Part shown: piece after piece, positions 1 through 7,976 of the stretch | Position numbering within the stretch: the stretch's first letter is position 1 | Layout of the letters: each line of letters starts with the position of its first letter | From: Armatimonadota bacterium | Lineage (GTDB): Bacteria > Armatimonadota > Fimbriimonadia > Fimbriimonadales > ATM1 | DNA: 64,000 nt | Reading direction: 5' to 3' | Assembly (NCBI GenBank): GCA_021324165.1 | Contig: JAJPJR010000079.1 | Location: 28,130 to 92,129, forward strand | Notes under the pieces: model-generated | Seen by the model: the letters and a program-made list of their open reading frames with translations, nothing else | What the model was told of the DNA's origin: nothing | The model's database searches: none | Position numbers and translations under genes: made by a program

Positions 1-794
1 TTCACGCGCTTCACAATCTCTTTTTTGCCAGCGCCGCCGAGCATCCAGATCTGTTTCTCTCTGCCCGCCTCTTTTATCGCTTGTTCGGCGCCCTCGGCCA
101 TGTCATCGTCTTGCGCCCAAACGGCGTCAATCTGATTGAATTTCAAAAGCATCGTCTGCATCACGTCGTGTGCTTTTTCGCGGTTCCACATTCCGGTTTG
201 CGAATCCAAAATCTCGATGCCGGGATTCGCTTTGAACACGGCTTTTGCGGCCTCCACGCGGTCGGTGTTCACCGTCGAGGGGATTCCTTCCAAAATCACG
301 ATTTTGCCTTTGCCGCCGAGTCTTTGAACCATATACTCCGCGGACTTTCTGCCAAAAGCCTTATTGTCGCCTTCGATAAAAATATCGGCAACCGGCTTCA
401 AAAATCCGCGATCCACGTTGATCAGCAAAATCTTGCGTTTGTGAATCTCTTCGGCAATCGGAGTGATCGGCGCGCTTTCGGTTGCCAGAACCACAATCGC
501 ATCCACGCCCTTGACCATCATGTCCTCGAGGTCTTTGATCTGCTTGTCCGAGGTCTCGGCGGTTACCACCGTCCACTCCACATCGGGATACAGTTCGGTG
601 GCCTGCTTGCTCCACCAAACGACTCCTGCCGTCCAGCCGTGGTCGGCCGCCGGTATTGAAACGCCGATGCGGAGTTTCTTCCCGCTCGAAGAGCCGCCGG
701 CCGAGCCGCCTCCGCCGCCTCCGCTGCACGAAGCCAACACCAAAACCATCAAAACCGAGAAACCCAAATAAAACAGGCGCAACACGGATCGCAT
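1..794 (-). CDS. CUT2 sugar ABC transporter substrate-binding lipoprotein (3' end cut)
   Basis: Periplasmic binding protein of the RbsB type, cut by the left edge of the window, so the C-terminus is missing. The start ATG at 794 follows a good Shine-Dalgarno sequence (GGGAGG). The first residues read MRSVLRLFYLGF and lead to a lipobox LASC, followed by a glycine/serine linker and the mature domain opening KLRIGVSIPAADHGWTAG. A later stretch FNQIDAVWAQDDDMAEGAEQ is the hinge region typical of this fold. It lies 30 bases after the permease stop and is the last visible member of the operon that also encodes the ATPase. The sugar cannot be told from sequence. Confidence 0.88.
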   Translation of the reverse strand, partial: MRSVLRLFYLGFSVLMVLVLASCSGGGGGGSAGGSSSGKKLRIGVSIPAADHGWTAGVVWWSKQATELYPDVEWTVVTAETSDKQIKDLEDMMVKGVDAIVVLATESAPITPIAEEIHKRKILLINVDRGFLKPVADIFIEGDNKAFGRKSAEYMVQRLGGKGKIVILEGIPSTVNTDRVEAAKAVFKANPGIEILDSQTGMWNREKAHDVMQTMLLKFNQIDAVWAQDDDMAEGAEQAIKEAGREKQIWMLGGAGKKEIVKRV

Positions 795-824
795 TCTCAA
801 CCTCCCAAACGGTTGGTGAGAATC

Positions 825-1829
825 TTACTCCGAGCGCGAGCGCTGTAGCAGAACCGCCGCCAAAATGATGCCGCCCTTCACCGCCCCCTGGTAGTACACG
901 CTGATCTTGTCGCTGTTGATCGTAAGAATGTTCGAGATGAGGCCCAGCATCAGCACGCCGGCCACCGTCGCCCAAATTCGGCCCTTCCCGCCGCTGAGCG
1001 AAGTCCCTCCGATCACCACCGCCGCGATCGCGTCCAGCTCGTAATACTGCCCCATCGTCCCCGAAGCCACCGAGTTCATCCTCGTAACCTGCGCGAACGC
1101 CGCGAGGCCGGTGAACACGCCCATCAGGGCATAGGCGATGAACTTCACCCGCTTGGTCGGCACAGCCGAATACACAGCCGCACGCTCGTTCGCTCCGGTG
1201 GCTATCAGGTGCCTGCCCAGTTTCGTCCAGTTGAGCACAAACCCCGCCGCAAAAGCGCAGCCGACGAACAGCAGCATTCCATAAGTGATGACCAGCGGCC
1301 CGCCGCCGTCTATGTGAAGAAACGGCACCGGCAGGCCGCCGTTTCCGAGCGCCGGAAAAACCGTGTCGCTCGCCGAACGAATCTCTCCGCCTTGGGCGAT
1401 TCCCGAACATAACGATCGAAATCCCACCAGCCCCACGAGCGTCGCGATGAACGGAACGATCCGCGCATAAGCGACCATCAGACCGTTGAACGCGCCCATC
1501 GCCGCCGCCGAACCCACGCAAACCAGAAACGCGATCAGCGACGCAGCAGCCTCCGATCCGTGATCGCCAACCGCTTTGCGAAGCGCCAAAAGAGAGAGTG
1601 CGGAAGAAAGCGCAAGCATGCTTCCAACCGAAAGGTCAATTCCGCCCGTGATGATCACCAGCGTCATTCCGATCGCGATGATTCCGACCGACACGTTCTG
1701 ATTAACGAGGTTCTTTAGATTCTCCGGCTTCAAAACCACATCGGGACGGATTGCGGCGCTGATCACAAACAGCAGCACGAATGCAATCAGCACGCCGTAC
1801 CGCTCGAAAAACTCCACCCACTTTTTCAT
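825..1829 (-). CDS. CUT2 sugar ABC transporter permease (RbsC-like)
   Basis: Inner-membrane permease of the RbsC/branched-chain permease fold, 334 residues. I start it at the ATG at 1829, which overlaps the ATPase stop as ATGA; a longer frame reaches upstream but only runs inside the ATPase gene. The N-terminus MKKWVEFFERYGVLIAF leads into the first helix. The family signature GGIDLSVGSMLALSSAL is near residue 70, and the conserved loop VIGGTSLSGGKGRIW is near the C-terminus. It presumably homodimerises, since this operon has only one permease gene. It carries the sugar delivered by the adjacent binding lipoprotein. Confidence 0.93.
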   Translation of the reverse strand: MKKWVEFFERYGVLIAFVLLFVISAAIRPDVVLKPENLKNLVNQNVSVGIIAIGMTLVIITGGIDLSVGSMLALSSALSLLALRKAVGDHGSEAAASLIAFLVCVGSAAAMGAFNGLMVAYARIVPFIATLVGLVGFRSLCSGIAQGGEIRSASDTVFPALGNGGLPVPFLHIDGGGPLVITYGMLLFVGCAFAAGFVLNWTKLGRHLIATGANERAAVYSAVPTKRVKFIAYALMGVFTGLAAFAQVTRMNSVASGTMGQYYELDAIAAVVIGGTSLSGGKGRIWATVAGVLMLGLISNILTINSDKISVYYQGAVKGGIILAAVLLQRSRSE

Positions 1830-3313
1830 GCCGCCGCGACTCCCGCGGCCAGCGTCATAATCGCCTGTTCGGTGATCGCATCGTCCGCAAGCGATCCGAC
1901 GATTCGGCCCTCGCGAAAAACGTAAACGCGGTGGCACAATCCGACCAGTTCGGTCATTTCCGAAGAGATCACAATGCACGCCATGCCTTCGAGCGCCAAT
2001 TTAAAAATCAGATCGTAGATTTCGCGCTTTGCGCCGATGTCAACGCCGCGCGTCGGCTCATCCAAAATCAGAATCTTCGGCTTGCGTTCCAGCCATTTGG
2101 CAATCGAAACTTTCTGCTGGTTTCCTCCGCTCAAAAACATCACCGCCGATTCCGGCCTCGCCGCCTTGATGCTTAGCGATTGCATCCATCGCTCCGCCGC
2201 CTTCCGCTCCAGTTTCGCATCGAGAAACGGGTGCGCATATGCGTCGAGGTTTGGCAGCGTCACGTTTTGAATCACACTCAGCGGCAGAATCAGCCCTGCG
2301 CCTTTTCGGTCTTCGGAAACGTACGCCAACCCAGCCGAAGATGAAGCCCGCACCGACTGCAGTTTCGTTTCGGAACCGAACAGCCCCACTTTGCCGCGCA
2401 GTTTCTTGCGCAAACCAACTAACGTTTCCGCGAACTCGGTGCGCCCCGAACCCACCAACCCTGCAAACCCAACAATTTCGCCCTCACAAAGTTCGATGCT
2501 CGCATCCAAAGGCATCGGATCTCCGCACAGCGATTCGACTTTCAACACCATCTTCTTTCGAGGGCTTTCGATCTTGGCAGGAAACAGATCGCCGAGCGGC
2601 CGTCCCACCATCTGAGCCGCCATTTCAGCGGGCGACAGCGCGCCTCTTTCAAATGTGCCTACGACGCGCCCGTCTCGCATCACCGTTACCGTGTCGCAAA
2701 TCGCCTCGACTTCGTTCAAACGATGCGATATGTAAAGAACTCCAACCCCCGATTCCCGCAGCTGGCGAATCAGCGCGAAAAGATCGGCGGTCTCGTGCTC
2801 GGTCAGCACCGCCGTGGGTTCATCCATAATCAACAGCGACGCATCGTCTGAAAGCGCCTTTGCGATTTCGACCAACTGCTTCTGCGCGATGCTCAACCTT
2901 CCCACCAGCGTCTTTGCAGAAATCTGCGCGCCGACTCTTGCCAAGCTTTTTTCGGCCAGCGCGCAGATTTCTGCTTTGTCCAGCAGTCCAAAGCGTCCGA
3001 TCTCCTTCCCCAAAAAAATGTTTTCAGCAACCGTCAGTTCATCCACCAAATTAAGTTCTTGGTGAATCATCGAGATGCCTTGCGATATGGAATCTCGAAC
3101 CGACCTGAGCGCGACTGGGCAGCCCTCGATGATCACGAATCCCGAAGTGGGAAACTGAAGCCCGGCAAGCACCCGCATCAGTGTGGATTTCCCCGCGCCG
3201 TTTTCTCCGATAATCCCGTGCACCACGCCAGGCTGAAACTCGAGGCTCACCCGGTCGAGCGCGCGCACGCCGGGAAACTCCACAACAAGATCCTGAACCT
3301 GGACGCGCGGCAT
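1826..3313 (-). CDS. CUT2 sugar ABC transporter ATP-binding protein (RbsA/MglA-like)
   Basis: Double-domain ABC ATPase of 495 residues, the normal length for RbsA/MglA/AraG. The N-terminal domain has Walker A GENGAGKST near residue 40, a signature-like LSIAQKQ and Walker B LLIMDEPTA. The second domain has the usual degenerate P-loop GLVGSGRTE, signature LSGGNQQKV and Walker B ILILDEPTRG. It starts 18 bases after the oxidoreductase stop, without a clear Shine-Dalgarno sequence, and is followed by the permease through an ATGA overlap, so the three transport genes are translated together. Cytoplasmic face of the membrane. Confidence 0.95.
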   Translation of the reverse strand: MPRVQVQDLVVEFPGVRALDRVSLEFQPGVVHGIIGENGAGKSTLMRVLAGLQFPTSGFVIIEGCPVALRSVRDSISQGISMIHQELNLVDELTVAENIFLGKEIGRFGLLDKAEICALAEKSLARVGAQISAKTLVGRLSIAQKQLVEIAKALSDDASLLIMDEPTAVLTEHETADLFALIRQLRESGVGVLYISHRLNEVEAICDTVTVMRDGRVVGTFERGALSPAEMAAQMVGRPLGDLFPAKIESPRKKMVLKVESLCGDPMPLDASIELCEGEIVGFAGLVGSGRTEFAETLVGLRKKLRGKVGLFGSETKLQSVRASSSAGLAYVSEDRKGAGLILPLSVIQNVTLPNLDAYAHPFLDAKLERKAAERWMQSLSIKAARPESAVMFLSGGNQQKVSIAKWLERKPKILILDEPTRGVDIGAKREIYDLIFKLALEGMACIVISSEMTELVGLCHRVYVFREGRIVGSLADDAITEQAIMTLAAGVAAA

Positions 3314-3331
3314 TCTGCGTCTTTTACTCGA

Positions 3332-4585
3332 TTACGAAAACTTCGTCACGCCCGGCATCGCCACGCTCGGAACGGGCTTATCGCCAAACGCAACTTCATC
3401 GGGGAACAGTTTCTCCTGCGAATTCATCGCTTGATCCCAACTGATCTCCTGACCCGTATACGCCGCCATCCGGCCCATGATCGCCGTCAACGTTGACTCC
3501 GCTACACGCACACCTTCGTTAATCGTCTTGCCCGTTTTGATCGCTTCGATCAGATGTTTGTGCTCTTCTACATACGGATTTGGACGGTCGCCGTCGAACA
3601 TCCACGGATTCGATCCTTTGATGAAGTTGTTGCCGTCCGAAGTGCCTTTTGTCCCAACGATGTATTCCGACACCCTGCTTGCCGTGCCGTCTTGCTGGCG
3701 GCACATGCTCACCATCTTCACGCCGTTTTCATATTCAAACTCGGTGGCGAAATGATCAAAAATATGGCCGTAGTTCGGGCTCGTTCTCACCTGCCTTCCG
3801 CCCAGACTGATCGCCTTCACCGGATGCGCATCCATCGCCCAGTTGCAAACATCAAGGTTGTGAATATGCTGCTCCACGATGTGGTCTCCCGAAATCCAAG
3901 TGAAATACAGCCAGTTGCGCAGCTGCCATTCCACATCGCTCCATTCGGGCTTTCGTGCAACCATCCAAAGCCCGCCCTGATTCCAATAGCAGTTCATCGA
4001 GGTGACCTCGCCGATCGCGCCGTCGTGGATCCGTTTCATCGCCTCACGATACGCCACATCGTGCCGCCGCTGGGTGCCCGCCACGATGTTCAGTTTTTTC
4101 TTTTCCGCCAGTTTTGCCGATTCGATCACTGACCGAACGGAGGGAGCATCCGTGCCGATCGGCTTTTCCATAAACACATGCTTGTTCTTTTCGATCGCAT
4201 AGGCCAGATGCTTCGGCCTGAAGCCAGGAGGCGTGGCAAGAATCACCAGATCAACGCCGCTGTCCACCACTTTTTTGTAAGCGTCCCAGCCCACAAACTG
4301 CCGATCTTTGGCCTTGAAACGCTCCTTGAGCCCGTTTTCTAAATTGGCGCGCGAACCATCCAGCCGGTCCTGAAACAGATCGCCCATAGCCCACAAAACC
4401 ACCGACGGATCGGCATTGGCCGAATCGCCTGCGGCTCCTGTGCCGCGGCCTCCGCACCCGATCAGCCCAACCTTCAGTTCGGCGCTGGATTCGGCAAACA
4501 CGTTCATCGGAATGGCCAGACTTGCTGTGGCGGCGGCAGAGGTCACCAAAAACTCTCGGCGTGTGAGATCACTCTTGTTTCCCAT
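3332..4585 (-). CDS. Tat-exported Gfo/Idh/MocA family oxidoreductase
   Basis: NAD(P)-dependent sugar dehydrogenase family, 417 residues. The Tat signal has TRREFLVTSAAATASLAIP at residues 8-26, so the protein is probably exported folded with its cofactor. The Rossmann motif VGLIGCGGRGTGAAG follows, then the family signature EKPIGTDAPSV. Targets of this exported subgroup include cyclitols and sugars oxidised at C3, but the substrate here is unknown. I prefer the ATG at 4585 over a TTG six bases upstream because a promoter sits exactly at leaderless distance from it. It heads the ABC operon, which suggests one sugar is both modified and imported. Confidence 0.9.
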   Translation of the reverse strand: MGNKSDLTRREFLVTSAAATASLAIPMNVFAESSAELKVGLIGCGGRGTGAAGDSANADPSVVLWAMGDLFQDRLDGSRANLENGLKERFKAKDRQFVGWDAYKKVVDSGVDLVILATPPGFRPKHLAYAIEKNKHVFMEKPIGTDAPSVRSVIESAKLAEKKKLNIVAGTQRRHDVAYREAMKRIHDGAIGEVTSMNCYWNQGGLWMVARKPEWSDVEWQLRNWLYFTWISGDHIVEQHIHNLDVCNWAMDAHPVKAISLGGRQVRTSPNYGHIFDHFATEFEYENGVKMVSMCRQQDGTASRVSEYIVGTKGTSDGNNFIKGSNPWMFDGDRPNPYVEEHKHLIEAIKTGKTINEGVRVAESTLTAIMGRMAAYTGQEISWDQAMNSQEKLFPDEVAFGDKPVPSVAMPGVTKFS

Positions 4586-4620
4586 AAGCAAAGCATAGCC
4601 GATTTATCGCTCGCAGACAA
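4586..4620 (-). promoter_or_regulatory. sigma70-type promoter placed for a leaderless mRNA
   Basis: On the minus strand TTGTCT (4620-4615), a 17-base spacer and TATGCT (4597-4592) are followed by six bases and then the ATG of the oxidoreductase. Transcription would start at or next to the A of the ATG, and no Shine-Dalgarno sequence is present. The -35 box lies inside the last codons of the upstream FGE-fold gene, so the ABC operon can be transcribed separately from it. Confidence 0.6.
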
Positions 4621-5350
4621 CCCGGAAACCCACGAACCCGCCATCGGAAAGCCACCAAGGGCTCTTCGGATTCTGCGGATCGGTCTGATTCCATGAAGGC
4701 TGCTGCAAAGCCCGAGCGCCAAACCCCACATTTTCTTTCTTATCGCGATAGGTGCCACCGCACAACACCGGCTTGCCGTCCATTCCGGCCGCCCACTCGC
4801 CTGCGTTGCCCAAACAGTCGTACAAACCCCATGCGTTCGGCTGCTTCTTTGCGCACGGGTGGGTTTTGAACTCCGAGTTCTCCCTGAACCAAGCGACCGC
4901 ACTCAGGTCTGCCGGCAGATCTGCCGCTCCACCCCTGGCCGCATACTCCCATTCGGCTTCGGTCGGCAATCGGTACGTTCTGCCCGTTTTTTTCGAGAGC
5001 CATTTGCAGAACATCTCGGCGGAATGATAGGTCATGCTGAGCGCAGGATAGCCCGAATGTCCAAACCCCCTGTCGGGAGCGCCGTACGGTTTGGTCGGCC
5101 TTGCCTGCGCGTCTACGCCTTGTGCCCGCTCGTCCAACGAAAGATCAAGACTAAAGGCGTAAATGTCGAACACATCCCACGGCAGCTCGGTCTCTCCGAT
5201 GGCGATGTTTTGGATTTTGACTTCTTTGCCTTGAATCAAAATCGAGCCGGGCGGCAGCGGGATCATTTTGAATGACACCAAACTGCCCGGTATCTTCTGT
5301 TCGAACGGCGTTTGAAGGTGAAAAACGAAGGATAGGACGGCTGTGAACAT
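4604..5350 (-). CDS. FGE/SUMF1-fold (formylglycine-generating-enzyme-like) protein
   Basis: Protein of 248 residues with the FGE-sulfatase (C-type-lectin-like) fold. The domain opens with MIPLPPGSILI, contains YRLPTEAEWEYAARGG and GNAGEWAAG and closes with GFVGFRVVCER, all hallmarks of the family. The MFTAVLSFVFHLQ start could be a short signal or anchor segment. Frames further upstream add only non-conserved residues. Family members oxidise cysteine in sulfatases, build sulfur-containing metabolites, or are non-catalytic. No sulfatase is encoded in the window, so a sulfatase-activating role is not supported. The 5' end overlaps the divergent apbE-like gene by eight bases. Confidence 0.83.
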   Translation of the reverse strand: MFTAVLSFVFHLQTPFEQKIPGSLVSFKMIPLPPGSILIQGKEVKIQNIAIGETELPWDVFDIYAFSLDLSLDERAQGVDAQARPTKPYGAPDRGFGHSGYPALSMTYHSAEMFCKWLSKKTGRTYRLPTEAEWEYAARGGAADLPADLSAVAWFRENSEFKTHPCAKKQPNAWGLYDCLGNAGEWAAGMDGKPVLCGGTYRDKKENVGFGARALQQPSWNQTDPQNPKSPWWLSDGGFVGFRVVCER

Positions 5351-6263
5351 CTTGTTAGCTTCAGTATTGACGGTTTCGGATATCGGCCGTGTCGGCGGCG
5401 AACTCACACGCTATCAGTATAGCCAGCTGCACATGGGCGGGCGCGTTGCCATCACGCTGTATTCCGCGAGCAGCGAGGCGGCAGAAGCCGCTGCCAAAGC
5501 CGGGTTTGCCGAGTTTGCGCGATTGGAAGACGTGATGAGCGACTATCGCCCGGCAAGCGAACTGATGCGCCTTTGCGAAAAGGCCGCGCAGCGCCCCGTC
5601 GAGGCAAGCCCCGATCTTTTCAGAGTGGTTTCCATCGCTCAAAAAATCTCTGCCAAGTCGCATGGCGCCTTCGACATCACGTGCGGCCCGGTGGTGGCGC
5701 TATGGCGCCGCGCGCGGGAAACGAAGCGGCTGCCCCCAAAACAGGCGATTCAAGAGGCCCTGCGTGAGGTCGGCTATCGGTTTGTCCGGCTCGATCCATC
5801 GCGCCGCACGATCCAGCTTTTGAAGCCCGGAATGAAACTCGATTTGGGAGGCATCGGGAAAGGGTACGCCTGCGATGCGGCATCTGCCGCGATCCGCCGC
5901 GCCGGCTGTTCGATTTTTTTGATCGAAGCCGGAGGCAACATTCGGGCGGGAAACCCGCCGCCCAATCGCGAATGGAGAATCGGCATCGGCAAATCTCGGG
6001 TGATCGCGATCGAGAACGCGTCGGTTTCAACCAGCGGCGATGCCGAGCAGTTTGTGGAGATCGGCGGCAGAAGGTATTCCCATATCGTTGACCCCCGAAC
6101 TGGAATCGGCGTGACCAACCGCGTTCAGGTTACGGTCATCGGCAAAGATGGGGCGGCGGCTGACGCGCTCTCGACGGCGCTCTGCGTTTTGGGAGAAAGA
6201 GCCGGAAAGCGGCTCGCGAAGGAGTTCAAATGCAAACCGTTGTTTTTGCATCCCGGCGATTGA
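5343..6263 (+). CDS. apbE: FAD:protein FMN transferase (ApbE family)
   Basis: 306-residue ApbE-family protein, which attaches FMN covalently to threonine or serine of exported flavoproteins. Visible family features are the opening strand YSQLHMGGRVAITLYSASS, the core LDLGGIGKGYACD near residue 170, IEAGGNIRAG, and the C-terminal YSHIVDPRTG with ADALSTALCVLG. I use the GTG at 5343 because AGGA lies just upstream. In-frame TTG codons at 5352 and 5367 are alternatives. There is no convincing lipobox. No Rnf or Nqr target is encoded here. It heads a short plus-strand run with the ThuA gene only 16 bases downstream. Confidence 0.9.
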   Translation: MNILLASVLTVSDIGRVGGELTRYQYSQLHMGGRVAITLYSASSEAAEAAAKAGFAEFARLEDVMSDYRPASELMRLCEKAAQRPVEASPDLFRVVSIAQKISAKSHGAFDITCGPVVALWRRARETKRLPPKQAIQEALREVGYRFVRLDPSRRTIQLLKPGMKLDLGGIGKGYACDAASAAIRRAGCSIFLIEAGGNIRAGNPPPNREWRIGIGKSRVIAIENASVSTSGDAEQFVEIGGRRYSHIVDPRTGIGVTNRVQVTVIGKDGAAADALSTALCVLGERAGKRLAKEFKCKPLFLHPGD

Positions 6264-6279
6264 GATATAACTAACGATC

Positions 6280-7005
6280 ATGGCAGCCGCCCTCATTTCC
6301 GCCGTTTTCGCCGCCGTTCTTGGGGGCGCGTACACGCCCACTCCAGCGCACTCCCTTAGCGTGTTGGTTTTTTCCAAAACCAAAGGATTTCGTCACGACT
6401 CGATCCCCGACGGAAAGAAGATGATGATGGAGATCTGTGCCGGGCAGGGCTGGAACGTCTGCTTTACCGAAGACGCCGATCTTTTTTCGAACGACAACCT
6501 CAAGAACTTTGACGTTGTGATGTTTTTGCTGACCACAGGTGATGTGCTGGATGAAAAGCAGCAGTCGGCCATGGAACGGTTCATCAGATCAGGCGGCGGC
6601 TATGTTGGAATTCATGCCGCAAGCGACACCGAATATGACTGGGCGTGGTATGGACAGTTGGTGGGAGCGTATTTCGCCGGACATCCGGCCATTCAGCAAG
6701 CAACGATTCATATCGAAGATTCCAGCCACCCCGCGACCAAACACCTCGGCTCGGAATGGGTGCGCACCGACGAATGGTATTCGTTCAAATCGAATCCCCG
6801 TTCGCGCGTTCACGTTTTGGCGACGGTGGATGAATCCACGTTTCAAGGCGGCCTCATGGGAAAAGATCACCCGATCATCTGGTGCCATGATTTCGAAGGG
6901 GGCAGGGCGTTTTATACGGCGCTTGGGCACACCAAAGAGTCCTATAGCGAGCCGAAATTCGTCCAGATGATTACCGAGGCCGTGCGCTGGGCAGCGCGTC
7001 GGTGA
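6280..7005 (+). CDS. Secreted ThuA-domain protein
   Basis: 241 residues with a probable signal peptide (MAAALISAVFAAVLGGAYT) and then a ThuA domain, a class I glutamine-amidotransferase-like fold linked to trehalose and other sugar utilisation. Visible family segments are VLVFSKTKGFRHDSIPDGKK, the strand VVMFLLTTGD, SGGGYVGIHAASDTEYDW and a final GGRAFYTALGHT. ThuA domains are common in secreted sugar-oxidation loci of Planctomycetes-like bacteria; their reaction is poorly defined. No Shine-Dalgarno sequence is seen. A TATAAC eight bases before the ATG is a weak leaderless candidate. Confidence 0.9.
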   Translation: MAAALISAVFAAVLGGAYTPTPAHSLSVLVFSKTKGFRHDSIPDGKKMMMEICAGQGWNVCFTEDADLFSNDNLKNFDVVMFLLTTGDVLDEKQQSAMERFIRSGGGYVGIHAASDTEYDWAWYGQLVGAYFAGHPAIQQATIHIEDSSHPATKHLGSEWVRTDEWYSFKSNPRSRVHVLATVDESTFQGGLMGKDHPIIWCHDFEGGRAFYTALGHTKESYSEPKFVQMITEAVRWAARR

Positions 7006-7034
7006 CCGGTTTCAAAGACCAACGAGGAGGAAAG

Positions 7035-7529
7035 ATGAAAAAGATCGCTGCGGTTTGTGCATGTTCATTCGCCGCGTCGCTTTGTGTGCTTGCGCCGGCT
7101 TATTTTGCGATTGCGAGCCCTGCGCAAGCGGGGCAGCTCGACGCCGCTGGACTCAAAAGCATGATTGAAGGTTTGGGCTATGAACCGAAAGTGTTGGTTT
7201 CCGATCCCGGCAAGGAGAAGTGGGAAATCACCGTAAAGCGGACGGACTTCACCGTCCCCGTTGCGCTTGAAATCAGCCCGAGTCGCAACTTCATCTGGCT
7301 CACCTGCTTTTTGGGCGATGCTCCTGCCGAAAGTTCTTCCAAAAACGCCGCGATGCTGAAACGGAACGCGCAGATTCAGCCCACGATGTTTTATGTTTCG
7401 GACAAGGGAAGCCTGATGCTTGGGGTGGCAGTTGAAAACCGCGCGCTGACGGCGGCGATTCTGAAACGGCACTTGGACAAACTGGTAGATGATGTGGTTG
7501 CCACAAGCAGCCTTTGGAACAAAAACTGA
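7035..7529 (+). CDS. Small secreted protein, possibly YbjN/type III chaperone-like fold
   Basis: 164 residues starting at the ATG at 7035, just after a very strong Shine-Dalgarno sequence (GAGGAGG). An earlier in-frame start at 7002 would only add residues before this site. The signal peptide MKKIAAVCACSFAASLCVLA ends in a plausible AQA cleavage site. The mature part alternates helices and strands and resembles the YbjN or type III secretion chaperone fold, but I assign this only by pattern. I do not recognise a specific family. It is followed by the nucleotidyltransferase gene, whose TTG start lies inside its 3' end. Confidence 0.75.
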   Translation: MKKIAAVCACSFAASLCVLAPAYFAIASPAQAGQLDAAGLKSMIEGLGYEPKVLVSDPGKEKWEITVKRTDFTVPVALEISPSRNFIWLTCFLGDAPAESSSKNAAMLKRNAQIQPTMFYVSDKGSLMLGVAVENRALTAAILKRHLDKLVDDVVATSSLWNKN

Positions 7530-7939
7530 ACGAACAACGTGCGGCCGAACTCGCGCAGACTGTGTGCCGATGGACCGAGCGCCAAAACGACATTCTTGCG
7601 CTTGCCCTTGCAGGCTCGTGGGCCCGCGGCGAACCGCGGAGCGATTCCGACCTTGATCTGATTGTGCTGTGCGAATCACCGGAACTCTATCGCACGTTGG
7701 ATGCGAAGTCGGTGCTCGAAGAACGCATTGTGAAACAGGGTTTGGAACAGTATGGGAATCTGTTTTCTCATCGAATTCATTTGGCCGACGGAGCCGAGGT
7801 CGAGCTCGGATTTGCCGCCAAAACGTGGGTGGACGATGCGGAGAGTGTGCAGGTGGTTTGTGGTGGATTCAAGCCGCTTGCAGACAAGGCGGGGCTGATA
7901 GCCGGTCTTTTGCAAGCGATAAAAAAGGCCGCCTTTTGA
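7514..7939 (+). CDS. Minimal nucleotidyltransferase-domain protein (MNT type)
   Basis: 141 residues starting at a TTG (7514) that overlaps the upstream gene by 16 bases. It shows the nucleotidyltransferase core LAGSWARGEPRSDSDLDLIV, that is GS-x-ARG followed by D-x-D. The expected third acidic position may be the glutamate in EVELGFA. MNT proteins often pair with a HEPN protein as a toxin-antitoxin or tRNA/protein-modifying pair, but no HEPN gene is present here. The last codons, including the lysine pair, lie inside the terminator that serves the opposite strand. Confidence 0.8.
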   Translation: MEQKLNEQRAAELAQTVCRWTERQNDILALALAGSWARGEPRSDSDLDLIVLCESPELYRTLDAKSVLEERIVKQGLEQYGNLFSHRIHLADGAEVELGFAAKTWVDDAESVQVVCGGFKPLADKAGLIAGLLQAIKKAAF

Positions 7940-7951
7940 ACCAAGGCGGCC
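7921..7951 (-). terminator. Rho-independent terminator of the type II secretion operon
   Basis: A perfect nine-base inverted repeat, GGCCGCCTT (7927-7935) and AAGGCGGCC (7943-7951), with a seven-base loop. Read on the minus strand it is followed by TTTTTT (7926-7921). It lies 25 bases beyond the stop of the Spy-like gene and reaches into the 3' end of the facing nucleotidyltransferase gene. On the plus strand the tail is AATTTG, so it would work less well in that direction. Confidence 0.9.
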
Positions 7952-7976
7952 AATTTGAATGGAATTGATTGCTTGG

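Noticed and set aside
361..1521. 386-codon minus-strand frame across the binding protein and permease
   Set aside because: It is a shadow in another frame of two clearly conserved genes, rich in arginine and glycine.
4604..5350. Sulfatase-activating enzyme
   Set aside because: The FGE fold is clear, but there is no sulfatase gene nearby and I could not verify the copper-binding cysteines, so I keep only the fold assignment.
7514..7939. Toxin-antitoxin module
   Set aside because: The MNT domain has no HEPN neighbour, and the upstream gene encodes an exported protein.
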